From contig OZ020612.1 in assembly GCA_963971575.1 (NCBI GenBank), positions 31,971,916 to 32,035,915 of the forward strand: 64,000 nt of DNA, written 5' to 3'. Below are positions 45,194 through 55,147 of this stretch, one piece after another (within the stretch, counting starts at the first letter, position 1; each line of letters starts with the position of its first letter). The notes beneath the pieces are model-generated. The model was given only the letters and a program-made list of their open reading frames with translations. It was not told the origin of the DNA and did no database searches. Origin of the DNA: Liopterus haemorrhoidalis. Taxonomy: Eukaryota > Arthropoda > Insecta > Coleoptera > Dytiscidae. Both the position numbers and the translations under genes were made by a program.

Positions 45194-47268
45194 TCTATAT
45201 ATATAAAAGGCAGTGTCCTGACTGACTGACTGACTGACTGACTGACTCACTCATCACCGCCCAGCCCGAACCCCTGGGCCTAGAAACTTGAAATTCGGAG
45301 AGTATATTCCCTTCATGACGTAAGCACCCACTAAGAAGGGATTTTTCGAAATTCCACTCCTAAGGGATGAAAAGGGGTGAAATGTGATTTCACGAATTCC
45401 TTAATATCTCTTAGGGCCGATGGGATATCGACTTAGTTTTTCCTTACAAGTATTACCCATACAAATGCCGAAAAACCAATTTCGGGATTTTGCCCTAATC
45501 AACCCCTACAGGAGTGAACCTACAATCGGGGTGGATTATACATCCCGTTGTATTTCCTGTGTTCGTTTAGTTGCAAGATTAATTTTTGGCACATAGGTGT
45601 CTTTTTAAAATATCTCGAAATGGTATTGACAGTTTTTTGAAATTTCACCCCTAAAGGGTGAAACGGGATGAATTGTGATTTTAAGGATTCTTTAATATCT
45701 CTTAGGACCAATAAGATATCGACTTGCTTTTTGCTTACAAAGATTACCTATACAAATACCAAATCACCAATTTCAGGATTTTGTTCTAATCAACCCCTAA
45801 AGGGGTGGATCTACAATCGAGGTGAATTATATATCCCGTCGTAATTCCTGTGTTCGTTTAGTTGCAACATTACTTTATGGCACATAGGTGTCTTTTTAAA
45901 ATATCTCGAAATGGGTTTCACAGTTTTTTAAAATTCCATCCCTAAGGGTTGAAAAGGGGTGAATTGTGATTTCAAGGATTCCTTAATATCTTTTAGGATC
46001 AATAAGATATCGACTTACTGTTTGCTTGCAAAGATTATCCATACAATTACCGAAAAACTTATTTCATGAATTTGTCCTAATCAACCCCTAAAGGGGTGGA
46101 TCTACAATCGGGGTGAGTTATACATTCCGTCGTATTTCCTGTGTTCGTTTAGTTGCAACATTACTTTTTAGCCCATTGGAGTATTTTGAGAATATCTCGA
46201 AAAGGTGTTGGTAGTTTATTAAAATTTCACCCCTATAGGGTGAAAAGGGGTGAATTATGATTTCAAGTATTCCTTAATATCTCTTAGAACCAATAAGATA
46301 TCGACTTGCTGTTTGCTTACAAAGATTACCCATACCACCCCTTAAGGCTGAAAAGGGGTGAAATGTGAATTCAGGCATTCCTTAATATCTTTTAAGACCA
46401 ATGAGATATCGACTTGATTTTTGCTTACAAAGATTACTCTTACAATTACCGAAAAACTTATTTTAGGATTTCGTCCTAATCAACCCCTAAAGGGGTGATT
46501 CTACAAACGGGGTAGATTATACATCGCGTCGTATTTCCTGTGTTTGTTGAGTTATAACGTTTCTTTTTGGCACGTAGGTGTCTTTTTAAAATATCTCGAA
46601 ATGGTTTTAACAGTTTTTTAACTTTAACAAATATCACCATTAAAGGGTGAAAAGAAGGAATTGTGATTTCAAGGACGCCTTAATATCTTCTAGGATCAAT
46701 AAGATATAGACTTGGTTTTTGCGTATAAAAATTACCCATACAAATGCCGAAAAATGTATTTCAGGATTTTATTTTAATCAACCCCTAAAGGGGTGAATCT
46801 ACATTCGGGGTGAATTCGGGGTGAATTCTACATTCGGGGTGAACCCTTTGTATATCCAGCGGTTGTTGAGTTATAACATTCCATTTTGGCATATATGTGT
46901 TTTGACAGTTTTCTTTCACTCCTAAAGGGTAAATTAATATTTTTTTGTTAGAAATAAAAAATTACGGGAGTACATTTTTAAAATAAAAATGTATAAAAAT
47001 AAAATAAAAATAAAAAATTATAGGAGAGTACATTTTTCAGTATGACGTAAGAACCCACTAAGAAAAGATTTTTTCAAGTTCGACCCCTATTTGGTGAAAA
47101 GGAGTAAACTGTTTTTTCACGGATTCCTCTATATCTCTTAGGACAGATGAGATATCGACTAGATTTTTTGTTACGAAGGTTACCCATACACAAGTTTAAA
47201 AACAAACTGCGGATTTTATGCCAATAAAACCATCAATATACCGTAGCGAAGCACGGGTTTTCAGCTAG
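45194..47268 (+). mobile_element. Non-autonomous Helitron, family 2, unit 2 (2075 bp)
   Basis: Starts TCTATATATATAAAAGGCAG directly after the CTAG of unit 1 and ends with the same hairpin and CTAG (47265-47268), followed by T. It has a shorter GACT run (about 45218-45248) and about six ~290-bp units (markers near 45403, 45694, 45985, 46275, a shortened one at 46384, and 46682). Its 3' end reads 'gtagcgaagcacgggtt'. Confidence 0.8.
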
Positions 47269-47512
47269 TAATTAACATATGCGCGCCTCTATCGGGGAAT
47301 GAAGAAACGACCGGTCGAACATACCGAACATACGAACATACAAACAGGCGTATTATATTATAGGATTAAATGCTTTTATAATATTGGTATAATATTTTAG
47401 TACTAAACCAAGATTTATCTTATTAATAAAAAATAAATAAATAAATAAATAATTAATTAATGTACATCTAACTAATTTCATTTAAAATTGTATAATAAAT
47501 TTAAAGAAACTA

Positions 47513-48937
47513 TGGTCTATTTCAAAGTAGAAAAATGTGTGTAAGAAGATAGGAGGTGTTTGTCCTTGCTTCGGATTGGATTAGATCGTCATCCCTATTA
47601 CACTGTAAAAATATTGTTTTTAGTCCAAGTTGACAGATGTTCAGTGTCGTACATTGGAAATATATATTATTTATATTATTTAATTTTTCTCATATATTTT
47701 GTTATTATTTACATATTTAGACTTTTATTTATATTCTTGGCGTAGATTTTATGGAGAAAATTCTCCATGTAATTTGTTTTTATGCAGTTATATATTTTTT
47801 AGGTTATCTGACATATAAATATTTTTTGACAGTTGACAATTAACAGATCAAGAAAGAGGACTAATGTGAGGCCAAAAGACAGCCCAGCTGATTGTGCCCA
47901 AAGAAGAAGTTATTGATATAATTTTTAGACCTTCATATATACATATATTTTTAATTTTTATTTACAATAATTATTTAAACAAGAAACTAGCTCTGAAGAT
48001 ATATTGTTTGTTTTATTGCTTTGTTTAAACTCTTTTAGCCAAATCTCTCTTTTTATATATAGTACATAATTTTTAAAATTAATATTTTTTTAACTTTTTC
48101 AAATTTCCGACTCTGGTGCCGTATTTATACACACTCAATTTACATTATTTTCATGATTTTTTTGTAGGGACATCTTTCTTAGATAATAATAAATTATATT
48201 AGGTACGGAAATTGTTAGTATTCTTCACAGTTTTAATTATTTTTCGCTTTTTAACTTGCAATTTTAGGTTATATTTCCCCATATATCAACGTAAATTTAA
48301 AGCTTATCACAGCGCTAGGTTCAGCTAGGTTGCAGAATGCGAGCGGAGTGAAGCGAGCTTCCTACCTACATACCCACCTTTTAGTTTAATGACAAAACAT
48401 TATCTTAGGTTAGGTTAGGAGCGTATTAGGCTAGTAGAACCAAGCGGCGCGAGCTACATATCTTTTAGTTTAATGACAAAACACTATCTTAGGTTAGGTT
48501 AGGTTAGTAAGAAGATGTTTGGTTAGAAGAAGCCGAGCGAAGCGAGCTACATACTTTCTAGATTAATGACAAAAATACTATTTTAAGAAAATCGCGACAA
48601 CCCGCAATTTTTTTTTTCTGAAAAATACTACTTGAATGTCCTACTTTCAGACACCGTTTGAAAAATTTGGAAATTCGTGTGTATATATACGACACCGGAC
48701 CCAAATTTTCCATTACCTGAATTTATGTCGTAAAAATAACATGTATTATCTGCCTTGTTTATTTCAATATCTTATTAACCTTTATTAAATTTTTAAAAAA
48801 ATCACTTGCTAACCCAGTTGCTACGCCCATGCCCTAGTTGTAACTTATTTTAAATTTCCCGCTATACTGTATTTGATCAGTGTAAATCGTACTCGGTTCG
48901 CAGCGCTATCTACTTTTTTCTACTTTGAAATAGACCA
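47513..48937. mobile_element. 1.4-kb element with perfect 23-bp TIRs and TA flanks
   Basis: Left TIR TGGTCTATTTCAAAGTAGAA(AAA) at 47513-47535 is the exact inverse of 48915-48937, and TA flanks both ends (47511-47512, 48938-48939). The interior is AT-rich, lacks a transposase frame and holds the TTAGG-rich repeat at 48370-48590. Tc1/mariner-like by target; non-autonomous. Confidence 0.7.
48370..48590. repeat. Three ~84-94-bp tandem units with TTAGG runs
   Basis: Units share 'tagtttaatgacaaaacac' and 'gcgaagcgagctacata'-like segments. Two contain 'cttaggttaggttagg', matching the insect telomere motif TTAGG, in runs of three or four. They sit inside a TIR element, so they are part of that element and not a telomere. 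Confidence 0.6.
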
Positions 48938-48951
48938 TAATTATAAATAAA

Positions 48952-49608
48952 ATGTCAGAAAATCAGTATTTCATTTTCAATATCCTCACCGATCTTTGGA
49001 ACTGTAAGAAAAAATGTAGAGAGGGTTACATCAATGAATTAGAAAATGATGGTAAACTAGTGGGCGGTGACTATATATTACTACGTATAAAAAATTCTCG
49101 CCTCACTAAATATCGGTCGCAGCACCATCCGTGGTATAAACTCGAACTAAAAAATAACATTGGTAAGATATAAACTATGAGTTTCATATACATTATTCGA
49201 ATATAAAATAAACAATCATATCGAAAAAAATATTGACGTATTGTTTAAACATTTCTCCATCTAAACATCTAAATTTAAGAGTTATTTGAAGCTCACTAAT
49301 ATATTTAAAAAATTACAGAAACTTGCTACCTCATGCTTATAATTAAGTTATTGAGCGATAAAATTTTTATTACAAATTTGTTTGAAATTAAAAATATCCT
49401 ATTAGATAAGAGAAAACATTGCTGCAAAATTTGATGTATAATTAGTACTAATTTTATTTCAGGTATGTTTGTCTTGTATAGGAGACTAAAAATCTATAGG
49501 GTTATGCGCCGCCTTAAGAAACAAAATTGTGAAAATACCATTTACCCGACCCCCAAAAAAATTAACCCTTTTACTATCAGGCAGGTAGTGGAGTTCGGTC
49601 GCAAATGA
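48952..49608 (+). CDS. Candidate two-exon gene, 118 aa, unknown function
   Basis: Exon 1 (48952-49162) begins ATG in 'ataaaatgtcag', encodes 70 residues starting MSENQYFIFNILTDLW and ends at a GTAAGA donor (49163). An acceptor with a yeast-like branch motif TACTAAT and 'ttttatttcag' ends at 49462. Joining to 49463 keeps the frame and gives 47 more residues (through M-F-V-L-Y-R-R-L-K, R-R-L-K-K-Q and T-P-K-K-I-N-P-F-T) to a TGA at 49606-49608. The 300-bp intron is more AT-rich than the exons. The product is basic, with no signal peptide or membrane segment. I do not recognise its family. Exon 1 starts 15 bp beyond the TIR element, so it could also be a transposon-derived frame. Without splicing the frame stops after 73 residues. 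Confidence 0.35.
49163..49462 (+). other. Predicted intron of the candidate gene
   Basis: GTAAGA donor, AT-rich body, TACTAAT branch-like sequence about 15 bases before TTTCAG. It is exactly 300 bp, and removing it fuses two open segments in frame. Confidence 0.35.
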
Positions 49609-49920
49609 CGCTTACCTGTACTCGTTCAGTTATGGTTATTCGGGCGCCAACCTATTGCTCGGATTTCTCAGTGGAGCGAGGTCCGGGTTCCAAGATAACA
49701 CACACACTCTCTCTCGCATAGGCACACACCAAAGAAAACAGCAGAAACTTTTAACCCGGATTTATTGTTTCTCAAACGTATTATTACAAAGAAAAAACAT
49801 AAAAATAAATACAATATAGTCAATGGTGGGATTCTCCGTCCCTGGTCCTCTGTTGGGGCGTCCTTCGTAGGCGACGTGGACTCTACAAAGAAACAAACAC
49901 CCCCCCCCCTCTCTCGCGAC
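49609..49920. other. No feature recognised
   Basis: Leads into a GC-richer block. A 143-codon minus-strand frame (49668-50099) overlaps the tandem array and is probably non-coding. Confidence 0.3.
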
Positions 49921-49924
49921 ACTC

Positions 49925-50560
49925 TATCCGCGTGAGAAGCGATACGTCTGGCGAAGCTGGAACAGACGCAAACTTTGCCAGCGCGCAACGCTTCCCAATG
50001 CCCGTCAAACCCCCACCCTTGGGCTAGAACAAGATCTCCCCGCCCTGCTCTATCCGTGGTATGAAGTGGTGCACCCGGCCTTAGCTGGAACGGACGCAAA
50101 CCTTAACAGGGCGCAACACTTCAAAACCAACACGAATGCTCCCCTTTCCCCGCGAAAGAAGAAAACAACAATCGCTCGCGGCACTCTAGCAGCGTGGGAA
50201 GTGATACGTCTGGCGAAGCTGGAACAGACGCAAACCTTGCCAGCGCGCAACACTTCCAACTGCTAGTCAACCTATAGTCACACTACCCCCTCGGGTAGGA
50301 CACTTATTGTCCGTGATGAGAAGCGTGGCGTCTGTCGATACTGGAACAAACGCAGCAGGGCCAGAACGCAACACTTCAAAATCACAGAACAATACACAAA
50401 CGAAAATTCGGAGTGGAAGGACTACCACCTTCGGTAGGCCAACTATTGTCCGTGATGAAGAAGCGGGGTGTCTGTCGATGCTGGAACAAACACAGCAGGG
50501 CCAGAACACAACACTTCAAAAATCACAAAACAATATACAAAAACACAATCGAGAAAATCA
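49925..50560. repeat. ~130-bp imperfect tandem array, five units
   Basis: Each unit has 'ctggcgaagctggaacagac' or a variant, 'gcaaaccttgccagcgcgca' or a variant, and 'caacacttc' (near 49947, 50080, 50209, 50335 and 50476). The last two units diverge together ('ctgtcgatactggaacaaac'). It is GC-richer than the surroundings. Open frames across it on both strands follow from the repeat. Confidence 0.7.
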
Positions 50561-50679
50561 GATAATAAATAACCACAAATTTACTTACTCGTATTCACCA
50601 ATTGCAGAGGTTCACTACCTCTGCTAGAAGATGATTTATTTGAAATTCTCCTGTGAGGTCCTATGCATGCAAATACCCA

Positions 50680-51185
50680 TTTGCCAACGAGAGGCAAGCA
50701 ATGTTTGTCAGCGCCATCTGTTAGATGTAAAAGACAACTGCTGAGGGAGGTCTATGTTTCCACTGGCCCTTACGCTAGCGAGAGGTAAGGATGTTCGTCA
50801 GCGCCATCTGTTAGGTGTAGAGACAACTGCTGAGGTAGGTCGATGTTTCCACTGGCCCTTACGCTAGCGAGAGGTAAGGATGTTCGTCAGCGCCATCTGT
50901 TAGGTGTGCAGACAACTGCTGAGGTAGGTCGATGTTTCCACTGGCCCTTACGCTAGCGAGAGGTAAGGATGTTCGTCAGCGCCATCTGTTAGGTGTGCAG
51001 ACAACTGCTGAGGTAGGTCGATGTTTCCACTGGCCCTTACGCTAGCGAGAGGTACGGATGTTCGTCAGCGCCATCTGTTAGGTGTGCAGATAACTGCTGA
51101 GGTAGGTCGATGTTTCCACTGGCCCTTACGCTAGCGAGAGGTAAGGATGTTCGTCAGCGCCATCTGTTAGGTGCGCAGACAACTA
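50680..51185. repeat. 89-bp tandem array, six units
   Basis: The marker 'atgttcgtcagcgccatctg' starts at 50791, 50880, 50969, 51058 and 51147, exactly 89 bp apart, with a diverged first unit at 50701. Units are nearly identical, so the array is young or homogenised. Confidence 0.95.
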
Positions 51186-51285
51186 CATCCGCACAGAAAA
51201 ATTTCAAACAAAACAAAAAAAAAGTTTAAGGAATTTAATTTAAAAAAAATTTTACGGCCGATTAAAATTTTAATTTTATTAAAAT

Positions 51286-51422
51286 CATTTGGGATAGGCC
51301 CCAACCTATCCCAAAAACAAAAAAAAATACTTCCACCCTCCGAGGGGTGTCGATCGAACCCGGGTCCCCCGAATGTCTAGCTAATCTGCCGAGCATTAAG
51401 CCCGCTCGACCATGCCCGCCTT
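51286..51422 (-). ncRNA. tRNA-like pol III sequence (SINE head or tRNA pseudogene)
   Basis: On the minus strand from 51422: GGCGGGCATGGTCGAGCGGG, with TGGTCGAGCGG fitting the A box (TRGYNNARNNG). About 45 bases on comes GGGTTCGATCG, close to a B box. A T8 run near 51325-51332 could terminate pol III. The spacing recalls a long-variable-arm tRNA (Ser/Leu), but the acceptor strands do not pair, so it is not a functional tRNA. A hairpin GGGATAGG..CCTATCCC follows (about 51290-51312). Confidence 0.45.
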
Positions 51423-51489
51423 CTTGAGAATTTCAATTTTGGGACGGTCACTTGTGCATCGTCACAAACACTATATAAACACGGTTCGC

Positions 51490-51960
51490 TACATATGCGT
51501 TTTGATTTGCGAAAATCTATCGGGATGAAAATAATCGCGAAATCCAGGAAAATAGAACTACCCGTAAGCGGTAAGGAAAATTTAGAAAAATGTGGTCAGC
51601 TACTTTTGGCGGACTCTACCCCACCCATGAGGGTAGAGTTTATACGTTGCTCCCTTTAAAAAATCGAGATATGGTAAAAATCGCATATCCCAGAAAATTC
51701 AAAACTATCCCAAAGCAGTAGAGAAAATCCGGAGGAAAAAGTAATCTGCGACCTTCGGCGGTCTCCCTGAACATAGATTTTGTTCGTTGCATCCCCTAAA
51801 AAATCGTGATTATTCAGAAAACTTAAAACCACCCCTACACGGTAAGGAAAATAAGAAAAACCTGGTCAGCCATCTTTGAATGGATCGTCCCCTACCCCTG
51901 TAGGTAAAATTCTTTGCTCCATCCCCTAATGCGACTGGGGCAAAATATGAAAAAAGAAAA
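51490..51960. repeat. Repeat R3, about three tandem units of 120-150 bp
   Basis: Units share 'aggaaaatttagaaaaa..tg', '(g)tcagctacttttggcgg', 'cccacccatgagggtag' and 'cgttgc(t/a)ccc(c/t)t(t/a)aaaaaatcg'. The same family flanks the RTE-like LINE at 27881-28042 and 30888-31010. Confidence 0.55.
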
Positions 51961-52180
51961 TCGTGAAAAGTCAACTTTCCCGACGTCGGATGAAAATAAA
52001 AATTAGCCTAGGCGCTGAAGGAAGCGGATCCGCTGTATACGCTGTTTGGTTTTTAAAAATTGATATATCCGAATAAGGATAGTAACATTTTTTGTCTTGA
52101 TTTTAAGCTAGTTATGTCGACGGGACAATATAGTAATGTGTTGTGTGTAAACACCTGCTATCTTAGTTGCAGTATAATGA

Positions 52181-52383
52181 TTTATTTATTTATTTTATTT
52201 ATTTATTTATTTTACATCGGCCTATTTCTGCAACGAGGCTAATCGCCGATGCCAGGGGGCGAGCTCCTACACCTGGATGAGGGGTGAATGATTGTGAAAT
52301 GAGAGTAATGTAAACATATTATTCTCGCCCGAATAATATCGCCGACGGAGAATCGAACTACCAGCCACACAATCCGACTGTAT
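52181..52383 (-). mobile_element. SINE with perfect 14-bp target-site duplications
   Basis: TTGCAGTATAATGA occurs at 52167-52180 and 52384-52397, exactly flanking 203 bp. On the minus strand the insert starts with a tRNA-like part containing TAGTTCGATTCTCC (B-box-like), then a body ending 'gaaataggccgatgtaaaat' and an (AAAT)n tail at the 52181-52213 side. The A box is weak or missing, so it may be 5'-shortened. Mobilised in trans by a LINE. Confidence 0.75.
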
Positions 52384-52459
52384 TTGCAGTATAATGAACG
52401 AGATCTACTAGCTACCCTGTTCACTAGCAATATAAAACCGGTATAACAACCGCACAAAG

Positions 52460-52805
52460 GGCAATAGACCTTGTCGTGCTTGCCGCAAGTTTGCGGAACA
52501 GAATCAAGAATAATGATATTCGTAAACGCAGCAAAATTACAAACGTGATACACCACAATGCGAACATCAAATGGAGCTCAGCAGGCCCGTATCAAAAGTT
52601 CTCTACTAGATAAACAAGATAGTCCATTGGCGACCGCGCCTAAACAAAAGATAAGTATGAAGACCCCAAAAACACTGAATTGAAGATATAAAGAGCATCG
52701 CCAGGACATAATAATCGCCAGGCATAGAAAACCTCAAGACAGATATGTGTGGAATAAAACGAGGGAGGCCTATATCCAGTAGTAAATGAGCGCAGGCTGA
52801 CAAAG
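52460..52805 (+). pseudogene. RTE-like LINE C-terminal remnant
   Basis: Near 52520 the frame reads R-K-R-S-K-I-T-N-V-I-H-H-N-A-N-I-K-W-S-S-A-G-P, the segment that in RTE-like proteins appears as 'R.KV.DVI.....LKW.WAGH'. After frame breaks comes R-Y-V-W-N-K-T-R-E-A-Y-I-Q near 52745-52780. It ends with 'aggcctatatccagtagtaa', the typical 3' end of these LINEs. Badly degraded. Confidence 0.55.
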
Positions 52806-54519
52806 AAAAAGCAGAAAAACCGTTGACCAATGAAGATCATAAAATTGTATATCAAATTTGAGCATAATTGTTTGCGAAATTTAGAGCCCGCTATTTTTAT
52901 ACAAGCAATCAAAGGACGAGAAAATATCGGATAAAATCTTGTCCATATGCTTCTTGTGTCGATAACTCTGTAAAACATTGTGCTTATTTTGTCTTAGTTT
53001 GTTATTGTTCTTCTTCTACTTGATTTCATTATGGTTCATACTAGCCTATGCTCTGAATCAAGGTTGAATTTGTTGAGCACGGACAAATCATTTATTTTTA
53101 TTGCTTCATTTGTTAATACTATTCACTCATTGTTATGTTGTCCGTTTGGAGAAATCCAGATCCATTTTCGATTATTATTTTTCTTTGTATGTACTGTTCA
53201 GTGGCATACCCAGGATTATTTTTGCGGGGGAGGGGGGGTCGGAATACAAAATTATTTAAATTATGAATAATGTTCTCATTTTTGAAATACAATTGACGAC
53301 CTAAAAAAACGAAAGTAAAAAAATCTTAACCTCTTAAACATATTCTCCAAAGATCTCGACTGTGCCCAACTTCTTGTCTATATTTTTTATAAATGTACCC
53401 ACTTCGTGCAGACAAGATCTTTTTGGTCTTCCTCGTTTTCTTGTTCTTATGGGACTCCATTTCGTGATACGATTAATCCACCTACTTGTATCAGTCATGA
53501 TTTGTTATGGTCACGTTACCATAACAAATCAATATTTTTTGGTGCAGTTTAGAAATAAGGTAATAATCTAATAATAAATGAAATAATAATAATAAAATAG
53601 TTTAAACGTAAACCAAAAATAAGTAGTAAAACACGTTCAAAGGTTAAAAACAAAAATAGTTGGTGTAAAATAAAAATAGCAAATATATAGTAAAGCACAC
53701 GTTTCCGATACATAAAAATTACACTTCTACTAAGAAATCCAGCTCATAATGAATCATAGAAATAATATTTTATTGTTTTTTTTATAAAATAAATATTAAA
53801 GTGAGGTGAAAAGTGAAATTGTATATTCCTTATGGGGTTTTGGTGACCGCGTAACATAAACTTTAGGTTGTTCTCCTTGATCCAGACCGTTCGCATACGC
53901 AATTCGTCATTCACCACAATCACCACAGTCATCGTCATTGCACTAATGCACAATAATATCACGTATGTGTATTAAATTTAATATCCACATCGATGTGGAA
54001 ACATTATTTACAATGATGATTTTTGCTGAACTCTATACTTGTAATTGATATAGTGCACGTAATGTAAAAACTAGTATGCTTGATACTAGTAGTTGAAGGC
54101 TTATTAAACAGGCTAGATAAATTACAAATAATTTATATTAATCTGAACGTTGATATCTGTGCGTTGAAATATTATAAATATATGGAATAATGGAACTGTT
54201 TTTAGTAACACTTCATTTGAAAAAGAGTTAGGCGCCTAATATAACTTCAGATGTTATTTACTGTGCTAATATCAAGAACAATGCCAGTTACGCTGGTAAC
54301 TATATATAGATATACATATACCTATGTCGTTTATTCCAAAAAATGAGAGCCTCAGTATATACGCCTTTTATACCAACAATTATAATATTTAATGAAATTT
54401 TTTTGAGTTAGTAACTAAAAATTTCAACAAATTTTAAGAAAGAAAGAGGAAGTTCAACATCCTCTTTTACCTCTTTCAATCTATTTTTCAACCAGTTAGC
54501 AATCACCCGCACTGCTTTT
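52806..54519. other. No supported gene
   Basis: Contains 'cagtggcatacccaggatta' followed by a G-rich run (about 53200-53240), a phrase common at degraded insect repeats. Minus-strand frames (52606-52978) run over the RTE remnant and are not genes. Nothing else is recognised. Confidence 0.35.
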
Positions 54520-54995
54520 TATTTGCTTTTTTCTTATCCTTATACGACGTCATTCATGAGTCTTTCAATGCAATAAAATACGTAGTTGAAAATTTGAAAT
54601 TTGGCACGCATATACAATAATATCCCTTAATCGAGCAAAACTTTTTGAAAAAAAAAACAAATATTTTGAACAATTTCATCAAAGAGTCAAGAAACTTTTG
54701 TCCTACCCTCTACATCCCAGAGAGGTTGGTCTGAAAATCTGAATAAATTCTCAAATATGTACACTGAAAGGAACCGATTTTGTTAAGTTTAGTTTTTCGA
54801 AAAGAAAAAAAAAACAATTTTTGTGTTGTTGAAAAAAAAATTAGTATTTTAAAAATATATTGCGTGGTATCAAAAGGAACATCCTAAGACGTAGATTCAG
54901 GAAGGAAAGTAGTTTTCCAAAATTTGTCTATTTTAGCTCGAGTTTTGCCAAAAATATTTAAAAAAATTGTCCCAAACCCTATGACCCAGAGAAAA
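54520..54995. repeat. Diverged R2-like fragment
   Basis: Shares 'cttatacgacgtcattcatg', 'aaatttggcacgcatatac', 'gttggtctgaaaatctga' and 'gcgtggtatcaaa' in order with the diverged R2 copy at 16190-18345. Non-coding. Confidence 0.5.
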
Positions 54996-54997
54996 AA

Positions 54998-55134
54998 TTA
55001 TTATTATTATTTTTGGGGTTTTTCAGGTCTTGACAAGCGTCCACTAATCGCAAACCTCAGCAACCTTTTGAGCCGCGTCATACTAGAGACTAGTGGAGCT
55101 AAATAGACACGGCTGCATCCCAAATCCTGGCGAT
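54998..55134 (-). mobile_element. Dong/R4-like LINE, short 3' piece A
   Basis: A ~135-bp 3'-end fragment with its TAA tail at 54998-55010 (minus strand) and its truncated 5' side joined at 55134 to another (ATT)n run. It corresponds to the last part of piece B. Confidence 0.6.
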
Positions 55135-55147
55135 ATTATTATTATTA

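Larger units (their letters stand above)
39189..47365 (-). mobile_element. Partial family-1 Helitron (5' part), interrupted by two later insertions
   Basis: Host pieces 39189-39327, 40187-40296 and 47269-47365 join into the stretch equivalent to 5341-5680 of copy 1, ending at the Helitron TC terminus (47364-47365, minus strand), after which unrelated sequence begins. It lacks the minisatellite and CTAG half. The first break holds a Penelope-like element, the second two tandem Helitrons. Confidence 0.7.

Noticed and set aside
48370..48590. TTAGG runs as a telomere or subtelomere
   Set aside because: Runs are only three or four units long, lie inside a TIR element and occur with unrelated tandem sequence.
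49668..50509. Overlapping long frames on both strands in the GC-rich block
   Set aside because: They follow from the tandem repeats and low stop density in GC-rich sequence; no motif is recognised.
50680..51185. 89-bp array as a CRISPR array
   Set aside because: The whole 89 bp is conserved with no variable spacer, and the setting is eukaryotic.
51340..51422. Functional tRNA gene (Ser/Leu-like)
   Set aside because: The A box is good, but the B box is imperfect and the acceptor stem ends do not pair.
52606..52978. Minus-strand frames of 74 and 112 codons
   Set aside because: They run antisense over an RTE-like C-terminal remnant, and the '..TGYRPPSF..' phrase is the reverse of the LINE 3' end.
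53200..53245. G-rich run as a quadruplex regulatory element
   Set aside because: It follows a phrase common to degraded repeats in insects, and no nearby gene would be regulated by it.
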